The position numbers were made by a program, and so were the translations under genes. Shown here piece after piece: positions 33,000 through 44,628 of a DNA stretch of 64,000 nt. The first letter of the stretch is position 1, and each line of letters starts with the position of its first letter. The notes under the pieces were generated by a model. It had not been told where the DNA came from. It ran no database searches and saw only the letters and a program-made list of their open reading frames with translations. The stretch is from Toxonevra muliebris (taxonomy: Eukaryota; Arthropoda; Insecta; Diptera; Pallopteridae), in contig OY829326.1 of assembly GCA_963691655.1 (NCBI GenBank), forward strand, positions 59,761,776 to 59,825,775, written 5' to 3'.

Positions 33000-34340
33000 A
33001 ATTTCTACACGGCACCATCTCGTGGCTGGTAATGACAAATCTCCAAGAATAAAAATTAACTGAAAAAACTGCTTCACTTCGCCGTTCGATTTCGGCATAA
33101 AACTGTAGACCCAGCTCTAATCAAATGACCTTTTCTTGGAAAAATGAGATCATTTTATTGTGGTTGAATAATGAAATTAAAAAAAGACATTAAATAAACT
33201 AATTATATTCATTGAAATTACATAAGTATAAATAATAATTATTTTAATTAACCTTTAATAATATGTTTACAGTCAGTCTAGCAGATATATGCAGATATAT
33301 GCACTCATACGCACGTTTTCAAATATTTAACCAAAAAAGCAAATTGAACTATAATAATTCACTCAAATGACAACCAACAATAATAACAACAAAAGTCACA
33401 ATGTGTTGACCAAGGCTTTTGGTCACGATGGTCGTTTCAATACAAATAATAAAAATTCCTATCAGCGCTTGCCTTCAATTAAGGGTTAATCATTTTAAAA
33501 ACACACATTGACCATGAAAAAAAGAATATCACTTTAATTAAAGCAATAAGTGCATAAAGGTCATAAAAGGACAATACTTATTTCGTATGAAAATTCAATT
33601 ATTTTCAAAAGGACAATTTTGGTCACATAATTAAAAAGGTGGGTATGCATATGTGTATAAATACACTCTGATAAATAATTTTGCTGCTTTTAGCCATTGT
33701 TCTATAGAATGTTGGAAATTTTTAACGTACTGCTAAACTTTCGATTCAGTGAATTGAGTTTGTGGTTGACTTTTATTGAGGATAGCATGGGCTACAAATA
33801 AAATTATTCCAAATATCAGCGGTAAGGAAACCAATCATTTCGTTAGGAAGGTTGATATTTTGTCGGAACTGCTCCTCTCCTCCTCTTACAAAATTTTCAA
33901 TCGTTCGTTTCCATATTAAGTTAAACAAATTAATAAACGAATCTTTAAATAAGGTGTAGCAAAAATCACCCGATTTGATTACAGTTGGTTATTCTTTTTT
34001 TAAATTAAAAATTTTTTTTATTTATTAATTTAAATTTCTTATTTGGGTTTTGAAAATTGTTCCATTAAGCACTGAAAATGATATCTTCCTTGAGCTTTTT
34101 TATGACATCTCTTCTCTTTTCATCACTCTCTTTTCATCACTCTTCTCTATTTCTTATCTAATGTGGTTTTGCAGGGATACAAGAATTTATGCTTCATTCT
34201 TTTAAGGGGTCATATCCTTTGCGCTGACTCAAAAAATCGAAAACATTTTCATTGCATATTCTGAAAATGTAAACTCCAGAAAATATCTGCCAAAAGTTTT
34301 ATAAAAATCGGTTCACTAGAACCCTGATATAGATGATTCT
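33000..34340. other. AT-rich noncoding stretch
   Basis: No coding or structural feature supported. A duplicated TCTCTTTTCATCACTC word lies at about 34112-34142. Confidence 0.45.
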
Positions 34341-34351
34341 ATCTAAATTAT

Positions 34352-34392
34352 CCCGAAGCCACCATCATTAAAATTGTGATGGTGGCTTCGGG
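34352..34392. repeat. Perfect 16-base-pair hairpin
   Basis: CCCGAAGCCACCATCA (34352-34367) and its exact reverse complement (34377-34392) are separated by nine bases. The stem is much richer in GC than its surroundings, and one more T-A pair closes it outside. Confidence 0.85.
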
Positions 34393-34399
34393 AAATCAC

Positions 34400-35066
34400 T
34401 AAAATCTCAAATCCGCTTCTCTCAAGAGGTTAATCAACTATTCTTCATTATTGTGCATATAAACGAGAATGAATTTCAGGCAAATTTAGTATTTCTTTGA
34501 AATGCGTCTGAAACACGGAATTTCGCCATACAAAAACTGCCAAATGAAATTCTGAATTTAAGAAGAATTTCAACGAAATTTACTTGAAATGCCAAAAGTA
34601 ACTCAGCAACCTCTATTATTATCTATTATTTTTGTTGACATTTTGCAAATAGTTGTTGTTGTTTTCTTAATAGGTGCTCTTGTAATATTTATTAACAAAG
34701 AGAGAGGAGAGAGAGAAAGAGAGAGAAAAAATAAAATAATGGTTCCAAGGAGCAACTTATTGCTATTCCTCCAATTACACTACTATAGAAATTTACAAAA
34801 ACTTTCACCACAACGAATGTCGATAACATTTTCCTATAGTAAAATTTTCCGTAGAATCCGAATATCCTAATGATTTTTTTTGATTGGCTCCTATTTTCCA
34901 TGTAAATGACACAATTCAAAAAAGTGCACTGTTGAGAGCACATACTTCACATAAATGCCTGTCAAAACTTCAATTTTCAGCTACTGAATTTAAAATTTTT
35001 GTATATTTTAGATGAGTATGAGTATTTTAAGGTATAAAAAGCTCCAATAGTAACATTAATATTTCT
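34400..35066. other. AT-rich noncoding stretch
   Basis: Contains a GAGA-rich run at 34699-34727. The opposite frames at 34589-34870 (+) and 34692-34943 (-) overlap across it and have no recognisable domain. No feature is supported. Confidence 0.4.
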
Positions 35067-36470
35067 GTTATGATCGAAAAAAGATAAGAAAAATCAGTTT
35101 TTTCGCTTTTTTTTTCAACAAATCTCAACTTTGAAGCCCTATATCTCATTCTATATTATATGGGTGACAAAAAGTTAGCCTTTTTATCTTATAAAAAATT
35201 TTATAGCAAAAATTTTAAGCGTATATATGTTCATGGAAAAGCAATAATTTACTATTCTATAGAGTTTTTTTTAACATTAATGCAAAAAATATTTTTTTTT
35301 TTAAAACAGTTTTATTTTAATCAAATAAAAAAACATAGTACAACAAAAATTTATTTCTTTGTTTTAAAGTAATTTAGGGTCGTTCGTTGATCATGACTGC
35401 GTAGTCAGTTTTTTCTCACCACATCTAGTTCTTCCACAATATGAACCTGAAATCGGAAAATGGAGTCTTCAAAGGCTATTAAGAAATTTCTTTATTTCAA
35501 CAGATACGAATTTGATGTCTAAAGCAGAGTTATTAAGCTCAAAAAGATAAATAATTTTTACATATTCCCTGTTCCTCCACCTTCTACCTTTCCTCTTGAA
35601 AATTGGGTTTTAAACACCGTTTTTCGATAAATAGCCGATAAAAACAATCTTTGAGAAAACTGTTATACTGTCTTCGGAGAGAATATTTTTTGTTAAAAAT
35701 TATAGGAGTTGCCAGAACATTTGAATGACCTACGAGGTTCACTTTTTTCAGAATAATGCAAAAATCGAATTTTTGCATTGGAACCAAGCCATTCACACTA
35801 CGTAAGTAAATAATGGAATCGTTTGTTGTTGTAATTACATTAGGTTCCATTGTGGAGCCAATAAAATTCAAAAAAAAAATTATTTAATTGATACATAAAA
35901 AAATAATTGTTGGCCCAACATGGGATTGAACCACGGGTCTATGAGTTATTTATCGAGGAAAGGTAGGAGGTAGGGGAAAAGTTCATATGTAAAAATTCTT
36001 TATCTCTTTATGCTTAATAGCTTTCTTTCAGACATTAAATTCGTATCTGTTGAAATAAAGAAGTTTCTTAACAGCCCCTGAAAACTCCATTTTCCGATTT
36101 CAGGTTCATATTGTGGGAGAACTTGATGCGGTTAGAAAAAACTGACTACGCAGTGGTGATCAGTAATCCTAAATTACTATAAAACAAAGAAGTAAAATTT
36201 TGTTTTATTGTCTTTTTTTATTTGATTAAAATAAAATTGTTTTAAAAGAAAAAAAAGTTTTTGCATTGACGTTAGAAAAATTCTATAGAATAGTAAATTA
36301 TGACTTTTCATGAAAATATATGCTTAAAATTTTCTATAAGATAAAAAGGCTAACTTTTTGTCACCCATATAATTATTTTGATATATAGGGCTTCAAAGAT
36401 CTTTTTTTTTTTGCAAAAAAAAAAAAAACGAAAACAAATTGATTTTTTTTTTACTTTTTTTCGATCATAG
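35067..36470. repeat. Large foldback repeat (arms about 530-570 bases)
   Basis: The left arm at 35067-35634 and right arm at 35945-36470 are inverted copies, easily seen in stretches such as ATATGGGTGACAAAAAGTTA, CTATAGAATAGTAAATTA and CAGGTTCATATTGTGG. They diverge by scattered substitutions and small indels. The 310-base centre has a GTGGAGCCAATAAAA/TTGGCCCAACATGG inverted pair and a GATTGAACCACGGG stretch whose reverse complement resembles a tRNA B box. A partial relative lies at 15700-16060. No transposase frame is present. It ends only 24 bases from the stop codon of the PHD-finger ORF. Confidence 0.8.
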
Positions 36471-36494
36471 CACCAATTTTACTGGAAAATGTTA

Positions 36495-37433
36495 TCACCG
36501 CTCGTTGTGGAAAATCTTGTTATATGTAAATTCACGCACTAATGTACCGTTGGGCCAGAACTCTTTATCCAGTAGCTGGTCAAACTGATCAGTAGGAATA
36601 TTGATTCTGAATGACGCTATATTTCTGTTATACGAAAAGTTATACTTGTAAACTCTGAAATCGCTTTGGTTTATTTTTGATTGTATGTAATAATTCATGT
36701 CTTCCACAGTAGTATCGCTAGCCAATCTAGACACAAAGACCGTTTTTTTGGGTGGAATCACCACAAGCGACTTCGGTACAACAGCAGCAATAGGTCCATT
36801 TACAGTGCGTAGTAAAGACGATAAAGATGAGGGTCCAAGGTTTTTATTTCCTGTGGAAGGCAAAGGTAAAGATGAGGATCCAGTATCTTTATTTCCTGTC
36901 GAAGACAAAGGGCTCCACATCATTTCAGGTGTTGAAAAGGATATAAGAGATGTAGGCGGAGTGGGGTTAATGGGAGTTGCGGTATCCGGGATATTTAGAG
37001 TAGCAGCAGTAGGTGGTGCAGGAACAGGGTCATCATCACGTGTGTTAAAGTTAGTCATAGTACGGGGATCAGGACATGGGATAAAATCGAGTTGCACATC
37101 AGGTGGGTTTGAAGACGGACGTTTCCTTTTCGGAGAGGATGAATCATCTAAACATTTAAATCCTTTAAAGAGATTTTCATAGTGTTTGAATATTGCAGTT
37201 AAGGCATTTAAATTTTTTCCAATTTCCAAAAATCCACTCCTGGCGTGACTAAAAGCATCAGCTTGTCTGCATTTCAAACAGCTCCAACGACGACCCTTTC
37301 CATCTTGAATACTATCAAGCACTTTTCCAGTAAGTCCGGCACATTTTATATGGGCAAGGCTATCACACAGCCAGCATGATACATGCCGTACCGACTCGCT
37401 TTTTATATTACAATTGGGATATCCACAATTCAT
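36495..37433 (-). CDS. PHD-finger protein, probably ORF1 of a CR1-type LINE
   Basis: This is the longest credible ORF in the window: 312 residues, ATG to stop, uninterrupted. Residues 3-55 form a C4HC3 PHD-type zinc finger (C3, C8, C20, C23, H28, C31, C52, C55). A basic patch SPKRKRP near residue 100 could be a nuclear or nucleic-acid contact. Residues about 115-220 are a Pro/Ser/Thr-rich linker with a duplicated STGNKD/STGNKN motif. The last 90 residues begin KKTVFVSRLASDTTVEDM and look like a compact RRM-like fold. PHD fingers are documented in ORF1 proteins of CR1-like LINEs, where ORF1 would bind element RNA. Against a plain host gene: no introns, repeat-rich surroundings, and no RT downstream because a foldback repeat starts 24 bases after the stop. 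A domesticated single-exon gene remains possible. Confidence 0.7.
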   Translation of the reverse strand: MNCGYPNCNIKSESVRHVSCWLCDSLAHIKCAGLTGKVLDSIQDGKGRRWSCLKCRQADAFSHARSGFLEIGKNLNALTAIFKHYENLFKGFKCLDDSSSPKRKRPSSNPPDVQLDFIPCPDPRTMTNFNTRDDDPVPAPPTAATLNIPDTATPINPTPPTSLISFSTPEMMWSPLSSTGNKDTGSSSLPLPSTGNKNLGPSSLSSLLRTVNGPIAAVVPKSLVVIPPKKTVFVSRLASDTTVEDMNYYIQSKINQSDFRVYKYNFSYNRNIASFRINIPTDQFDQLLDKEFWPNGTLVREFTYNKIFHNER

Positions 37434-40200
37434 TGTAATAGAAATATTAATAGTGATATTAAAAATGGGGAAAAAATTTTATATTCGGAAGACTAAACCA
37501 GACAGTGAGCCTCAGACGGGTTGAAACAGTTGTGAAAGCACTGGAAATGACAGCGGCACAGTTATTGAATAGAAGAGAATAAAGAGTGATTATTCTCTAG
37601 TACGCTCTCATAGAAAAAGTAAATCAGTGTATGTATGTACAGTAATTATGGCAGCACAGTTAATAAAGAGTATAAGAGATTGAATATTCTCACAGAAAAG
37701 TTAAGTAATGCAACAATACAAGAAACAAATGTGTAGAACAATTTAATAAAACAATTAAATAAAAACGATAAACTTAGCTTTCCAACAATATTTTTCTTCA
37801 CACGTTGTTACACAAATAAACGCTTTGCTTATCACTATTATAGACTTTTTAAACACAAATTTTGTAGAAAAAAAACTAAAATTAGAGAGCACAAAAAGTA
37901 AACACGTCTGTTCTTTCATAAGCTTTTCTTTAGCTGTTGAGTACTGTTATTCATAATTGCTATATAAATTCTTCCTATCCAAATCCAATTGAAAAGCAAC
38001 ATTCATATTTATTTGTATTTTTGCAAACAAACCTAAAAATTCTTTTTTCTTTCACCAAACATATAATCTGTCAAAAACGAAACTTGGTTCTCAATGAAAT
38101 TCTTTTTTTGTCGTATGTCTACTTAAATTTAAAATTCAGAATTTCAACGAAATTCACTCTTGTGTATCCGCACGATTAATTGATTTCTCTTAATCAATCG
38201 CTTGTTTTCTCTATTACATTTATACAAATCGCTTTGTATTCTTATTTATTGATTCTCAGCGGTATTCGTGTTGAACGCTCCATATTTTAATCAGCACTTA
38301 TATTGAGACTGATTTTCGAAAGTATGACCCTAAAATGATTGAAAGTATTCCCAGTAGGAAATGAAATTCATCTTGTTTGTTCAAAAAACATTTTACTCCC
38401 ATGAAACAAAAGTTGTAATTTCGCAATGAATGAATTTCTTTTTAAGACTCGGTCATAGAGAAAATGTTGTTCATAGTTTCAGTAAAATATCCATTGGTCA
38501 CTATCACGACCATTTATTCACTTAAGTACAATTTTAATATGCTTTATGTATTTCTTTGAGTTGTTTGAAAATTTCTTTGACGACAGCATATAGTTAAAAT
38601 TATTTACACACACAAACACAGTGTCCAAAAAAATGATGCAAGTTTATATTTGCAAAATCCTTGAGCGAAAATAAATAAAAGATTTATTTTACAAAATCAA
38701 AACTGTAGAGAAGAGAAAGTGATGAAGTGAAGTGAAGCAGGAGGAGGAGAAAGGTGTTACTACCAATTTATGACCCAACTCTGAGTGGCCATTTCGAAAT
38801 AATTTCTGAAAATGACTTGCACAATATTTACATTAGCCACAAAGACAAACAATTCCCAAGGCTAAATTTCTAAAAATGTGTAAAAGATTTGCTGTTTGTG
38901 TAAAAGAAGAAGAAGAAGAAGAAAAGTCGACTACATAATTTTTAGGAGATCTTTACCACAAACTTGCATTACTTTATAATGTTCTATATAATAGAAATGC
39001 AAAAAAGAAAATGGAGTGCTGAATAAATTAGTAAAATTACGAGCTAAATAAATTTGATTAATAAAACAAAATTATTTATTACCGCAAAAATTCCATTGTG
39101 TTCTTAGAAATTATATTTTTTTTTTTTTTACTTTTTTATTTTTATAATTAAATTATACCACATTTAATTGCTTTAATTAATACCACTCAGCATCAACATC
39201 AGATCATCATGTCAGCGAGAACGAAAGATGAAATGATAATTATCTTTCATTTCTTTAGACAGACACTGACACTGTGTGTGAATAAAAAATCAAGAAAAAA
39301 AAAGAAAAGACGAAAAGTCTAGTTGACATACATATGTGAATGTCAGCGCTTTTGATAGACAGTGTACACGGAAATTATGCACTCGAAATACGAGCGGCTG
39401 AACGTATGCTGACTGAATGTCGCTTTATGCATGTTGAATGTTTTAAGTTGAATATTTCATGTTGCTTGTTGTACTTGCAGTATTTATGCATGTCTCATTT
39501 CATATTCTGTTGCATATACCAACCAAAAAGCGAAATAAGTCGCCATTCTATTATATATGTACATATGAATGCATGTGTGCAGATTGTAAGTAGTGAAGAG
39601 TGACGATGTCGTTGTTAAAATTTACATATGTACATCTTTGCAAATTCTTGTGTGGGAAAGAGTATTAAAAACTTTACAATTGAATTGAGTCCACATGCTT
39701 TGATATTTACAATATAGAATAAAGTGGAAGAGAATGAATTAGTGCAATGTACTTGCATGTTACTGACAATAGAATTAAAGTGACTACATGTACTTACTTC
39801 GGAGAGTAAATAGTGTATGTAAGTATATTTGAAATATATATCTAGTGCTGTTGAGTTTGAGAAAAACAAATGCGATCTGACTTTCAAGAAGAATATTTTT
39901 GTATGCATAAGGAAATCCACTCCAGGTCAATTGATTCAAATAAACGAGCTTCAATGAATTCAGTGGTAATATTTGCCCGATCTTATAACAAGCTTATGTT
40001 CTACTCTCAAATACATAAATGTATCACCTTGACTTAACGCGTCACGTCAGACTTTTTGTCCAGACGCATTTGAAGTTATTAAATAACCGGTGAGGACACG
40101 TACTGTTGTGATATACTGTAAAATGCGATACTTGTAGGGAAATAAATACTGTTAGCTATAAAACTAAAAATAATGAATATTTTTTAATCAAATATTTATT
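37434..40200. other. AT-rich noncoding region upstream of the PHD ORF
   Basis: The first 500 bases may include the 5' leader of the PHD ORF; a GAATAGAAGAGAATAAAGAG-like motif recurs at about 37567 and 37663. A GAA run lies at 38904-38924. Frames at 37937-38179 (+), 39340-39603 (+) and 39615-39920 (-) show no recognisable motif. Confidence 0.4.
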
Positions 40201-40233
40201 GATATATGTAAAATACAAAAAGTAAGTAGATAT

Positions 40234-41248
40234 TTATTCGAAATGTCCGCCTTTGACCTTTACGAACGTCTTGAGTCGGACTGACCAACGATCAATGGCT
40301 GCACGCACCTCATTCATTGGAAAATTTCCCACAACACGAATCAAAGCTGACTTAAGCGAATCAATGTTAGGGTATCTTTTGTGGCAAACCATGTCCTCTA
40401 AAACTGTCCATAATTTATAATCCAGCGGGTTTAAATTGGGACTGCCATTCTTCAGAGGAAACGAACGCTGGCAAATTGGTTTGAAGCCCGGTTTGTATAG
40501 TTTTGGCTTTATAGGCCGGCGCAGAGTTCTGCTGGAAGGTCCATGACTGATTTTGGAACAGAGAATGGCTAAGTGGCTTTACAACAGCTTCCAAAACGGT
40601 TTCTTGGTAAACTTTGGCAGATGTTTTGACTCCCTGTTCGCAGAAATGCAAGTCTGTGATCCTATCATATCATTACTGAAGCTGGGTGATGATCCTTTTC
40701 GACACGTGGAATTAGTTCAGATGCTTCCTTAGATGACCGTGCATACACCCAATCATTTTGCTTGTTAAATTTTTCCTGCACGGTAAATATATTTTCGTCG
40801 GTAAACAATATTTTTCTATGCAAGTTGTCAGCGTGCTTCACCAAAAGACGTTTGCATTTTGTCATCCTATTTCTTTTCAAAACTGCAGTCAACAGGTGTC
40901 CGGTACGGCGTTTGAAAGCCCCAAGTCCCAAGTCTTTTTTAATAATCCGACTCATGGACTTCTGCGTGATTTTCATCTCACGGGCCATGATTTTCTGTTT
41001 TCGGAGCGCATTTCGTTGAATTCTTGATTTGACAGCTTTGATGAATTGCTGCGTCCGAACTGTGCGTGGACGGCCCGACCGAGGGCGGTCTTTAACATCT
41101 TCAGTATCCTCAAACAGTTTTATGCTCCGATAGAGGAACATGCGACTAATCCCGACCGGGCAGAGCGTTTTGAAAATATCAGTTTTTTCATTTTACACAT
41201 CAAAAGCGCTATTAAAGCGATACGGTTCTCGTTATCTGACCATTCCAT
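40234..41248 (-). pseudogene. maT-type (DD37D) transposase relic, second lineage
   Basis: Read on the minus strand this is a Tc1/mariner-superfamily transposase clearly different from the two copies at 6.6 and 42.2 kb. It starts MEWSDNENRIALIAL and has a helix-turn-helix region (RPRSGRPRTVRTQQF, then MAREMKITQKSMSRIIKKDL). The first catalytic block is FTDENIFTV. After a deletion of roughly two dozen bases it resumes at LHFCEQGVKTSAKVYQETVL. The second catalytic position is QQNSAPAY, with N replacing the expected D. The third block reads SPNLNPLDYKLW after a small frame-shifting deletion. It ends KVKGGHFE with a stop at 40234-40236. The N-terminal part is also frame-shifted. The gene is dead. 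Terminal inverted repeats were not identified. Confidence 0.85.
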
Positions 41249-41299
41249 GGTGAAAGCTGAATCAATTTCGAAATCCCGTTGCAGACTAACCCTTTAAAG

Positions 41300-41815
41300 G
41301 TTATGTTCCATAAACCATATGATTATAATAAGCTGTGTTTAATTCTTCTATTGGAATGGGTGTGTTCAATATTGTAACAGTATTTATGTCTGTATTAGTA
41401 TGTATGTACTAAGCAAAATAATGAAAAATACTACGATATGAATGACTATTTAAAAAGTATTTTCTGCCACCAGATGGCGCTTCAAAACGCATGCTATGTA
41501 GTTGAATTATTGTATTTGACACTACATTATTAGTAAAACATTGACGCTAAAAGTTTTTAGGATAGCAGATTTAATTTTTGACATTAGCTTGTTCGAAAAA
41601 TGCATTGTTGAGGGTGGTACAGTAGTTTTTATAACTGCTTTAAACAACAAGCACATGAAAAACACCTATGGTTTTGAGCTGTTTATAGGCAAATAACAAT
41701 CAAATATTTGTCAGCTCGTTAACCCAGTGAATAAATATTTTAGTTGAAGTGAAACTTTTTAAGCGAGAATAAATCGAAAATTTTGCAATTGAAGTCGTGT
41801 TGTTGTTGCACTCAT
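41300..41815. other. Unassigned noncoding stretch
   Basis: No gene, repeat boundary or RNA feature was supported between the maT relic and the tandem duplication that follows. Confidence 0.4.
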
Positions 41816-42224
41816 GAGAAACTAATAAGAAACGAAAATGTGCTGCTGTTAGTGTTTAGTGAACGAAGTGATATGGGGATCGACTGGATACAATCATGCA
41901 GAGAGTCGACTTCACATCTGCTTTAGTGAGAGAGCTTATATATAGCTGAATTTTTTTTTCATTGTGTTTGTGCCGATAAATGTAGAGAGTATCAACAGAA
42001 AAAAAGCTTTGGAATATAGAAAGAGGAAGAGTGCAGAAGCCTCAACAGCAACGGTCACGTGAAAAATCGCGTTTGCACTCTAACAAAACCAGTAAGAAAC
42101 GAAGTTAAGCAGAGAGATAATTTCTCGCAGTTTTATTGCATGTGCTTTAGTGAGAGAGTCCATAGTGAAGTCTTGGCTTGTTTGCATATAACTGAACTTT
42201 CCTTTCATATGTTGTACACGTATA

Positions 42225-43503
42225 CAGGGTGACAATTTAAATACTCTGCAGCAAGCTTTGCCATTTACCGTTACTTTAATTTAAAAAGCAAATTCATTCA
42301 TCATTGGCTTTGCTTTTAATTTCATTTGAGTTATTGTTATTACATTTTGAAATTTCCATAAAAATGGACAAGGAAAATATTCGTCGTGAAATTATGAAAT
42401 TTCATTTGGCAAATTATAGTAGCCGTCAAATTGCAAAGGCTTTAAATTTGTCAAGTCGTACGGTAGACCGAGCTATTATTCGATATAATGAAACTGGGGG
42501 TTTTGGAGATAGAGACCGGGGAAAATTTTCAACAGTTGCCACTGCTGGTTTAACAGAAAAAATTCGTAAACGAATCAAGCGAAATCCAAGGAGCTCGATG
42601 AGAAAAATCGCTAAGGAAGTGGGAGTAAACCGTAAAACAGTGCGAATCATTGCAAAATCAAAGCTTAATCTTAAGCCGTACAAGCTCCGAAAAGCTCAAG
42701 ATCTGACACAAAAAAAGAAAGATTTGCGACTGCAAAGATGCAAGGCGTTGCTACGCTCCTCCGTTTTCCGTTTTAAAAAATGTTGAAAATATCTTGTTTA
42801 CAGATGAAAAAATTTTCACGGTTGAACAACATTTCAATGCGCAAAATGACCGAATGTGGCTAACATCATCATCGCAACAAAATAGGACTTTTGGCCGAGT
42901 TCAAAAGCCAGCTTCCGTTATGGTATGGGCTGGAGTTTCCGCTAATGCCAGAACCCCTCTAATATTCGTTGAAGAGGGTGTTAAAATTGACCAGGTTGTT
43001 TATCGGAGCATTTTAAATGAACATGTTCTTCCCTAGGCCCAAGATACATTTGAAAATGAAAACTGGTCTTTCCAGCAAGATTCTGCACCTTCCCACATGG
43101 CAAAATTAACGCAAACATGGATAAAAGACAATTTTTCTGGATTCATAACATCTCAAGAATGGCCACCATACTCCCCAGACTTGAATCCAATGGACTACTC
43201 TATTTGGAGTATTGTAGAGAGTAAGGCTTGTGCATCTCAACACCACAGTCTGAATTCGCTGACAAACTCATTAGAGAAAGCCTGGATTGAAATTGATCAG
43301 GAAGCCCTGCGGCGAACAGTCCTACGATTTCCGGATCGATTGAAGGCATGTGTGCAGGCTAAAGGAGGTTATATTGAATGAGGTGGGGTTCAAATGAATG
43401 CTTATATATTCAGCAATGTTAACACTTAATTGTACTTAATGGAAGTACGTCCTTTTGAAAATAACTGCTGAAATGTGTGCGTCACTTTACGATTGTCACC
43501 CTG
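42225..43503 (+). mobile_element. maT-type Tc1/mariner transposon, copy 2
   Basis: A 1279-base element with CAGGGTGACAAT ends is flanked by TA at 42223-42224 and 43504-43505. The left terminal repeat has lost about 17 bases (GTAAAGTGACGCA region) compared with copy 1; the right end is complete. The body matches copy 1 almost base for base. Confidence 0.95.
42364..43381 (+). pseudogene. maT (DD37D) transposase, inactive copy 2
   Basis: The same transposase as at 6794-7786, here with the complete N-terminal helix-turn-helix (NYSSRQIAKALNLSSRTVDR is present, most of it missing in copy 1). The three catalytic blocks FTDEK, QQDSAPSH and SPDLNPMDY are intact, again with 37 residues between the second and third aspartates. 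Two lesions inactivate it. One extra A in the run near 42775 shifts the frame, giving a length of 1018 bases, one over a multiple of three. A TGG to TAG change near 43035 adds a stop. These differ from copy 1's lesions, so the two copies decayed independently after insertion. A functional protein would be about 338 residues. Confidence 0.93.
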
Positions 43504-44109
43504 TATACTAAGTCGTGTTTGTGCCGATAAGTGTGAGTGCTTGCAGACACATAATTTTTTTTTTTTTAACTAAACAAAGTTTGCTCAAAATTAGTTTAAT
43601 CTTTTTAAACAACGGCTATATGATTGTCTCAAATCATCTGGTTTTACACTCTAGTAATATTCAACAAGCATTCCAATTAGGCAGTGTCCTCCTTAACTAC
43701 TTTCAATACTTGGGTCCAAAAAATTTATATTTATTTTCTATGAAAAGGTTCCTTATATGTATCGAAAACTTTATAAAAAAAAATATGGTTTTTGAAATAT
43801 AGGCATTTATACAAGTGCGTATATTCTAATTGCCATAAGAATTCCATTGTCCCACGACAGTTGCAAGATTCTTTCTTTTTTTTAATTATTCGGTATACAA
43901 CTTTGCTTCCCCCGTTTTCCAATAGATGTCTGCATCGGTGAGGGCTGCTCGAAATACGTAGAACAAAATTGTCATAAAGTCAGTTTGAACATCTTTTAAC
44001 GTATCGATATCACCTCATTCCTGAAAGTTGTTTGCATTTTAAATTATTCTCGATTCAAAACGTTTGTTTTTGAGCCAAGTTCTCATTATTTGCAGGAAGT
44101 TTTGATCTT

Positions 44110-44530
44110 CTGCTTTCATTTGAAAAAAACTTCAGTTGAGGCAGGCTCATCGAGTGCTTTCAAATACTTACGATGATCGACCGCTTAACCAAATATTCAC
44201 ATCGCCAAGGTTATGTTTTGTATTTGGTGAGACCAGCTCGGTTTGATATACTACGACCTACTGAAACCGAGTGAAACCATCACTGGAGATCAATATCGAA
44301 TGCAATTGATGCGTTTGAGCATTGATAGAAAAAAAGCTTCAGTAACAAGAAAGACACGGCAAAGATATCTTCCAATAAGACAATGCTTGGCCACATGTAG
44401 CAAAAGTGGTCAAGATATACTTGAAAACCCTGAAATACAGAAGAGGTCTTGCCCCATCCACTTCTCTCCCCAGACGTCTCTCGTTCCGACTACCAACCAT
44501 TTCGTTCGATGGGGCACTGCCTGGCGGATC
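44110..44530 (+). pseudogene. Mariner transposase relic (DD34D type)
   Basis: In shifting plus-strand frames the relic reads EAGSSSAFKYL, then QLGLIYYDLLKPSETITG near 44235, QDNAWPHVAKVVK near 44380, and VLPHPLLSPDVSRSDYQPF with RSMGHCLADQL near 44450-44530. The DNAxPH block holds the second catalytic aspartate and SPDVxxSDY the third, the arrangement of mariner-family transposases. The DNA-binding half is missing or unrecognisable. Stops and frameshifts make it inactive. A second, different mariner begins just downstream at about 44629. Confidence 0.75.
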
Positions 44531-44628
44531 AGCTAGGGTTTTACTACCATTAACTAAAACTTTCATATGAGACAGTTTTCGTTGAAGCCCGAAAAATGTT
44601 GCACAGTGTTTTCAGCGCACTTACTACC

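Larger units (their letters stand above)
41820..43560. repeat. Tandem duplication (about 220-base unit) split by maT copy 2
   Basis: Words recur in the same order in two adjacent units. ACTAATAAGAAACGAA/CCAGTAAGAAACGAA is followed by TGCTTTAGTGAGAGAG at 41929 and 42149, then a TATATAGCTGAA/CATATAACTGAA word. GTGTTTGTGCCGATAA is found at 41965 and again at 43515, after the transposon. The maT element inserted into the second unit. Confidence 0.65.

Noticed and set aside
36697..37182. A 161-codon plus-strand ORF
   Set aside because: It is the antisense shadow of the Pro/Ser/Thr-rich linker of the PHD-finger ORF.
40758..41297. Plus-strand frames of 83-89 codons
   Set aside because: Antisense shadows of the maT transposase relic.
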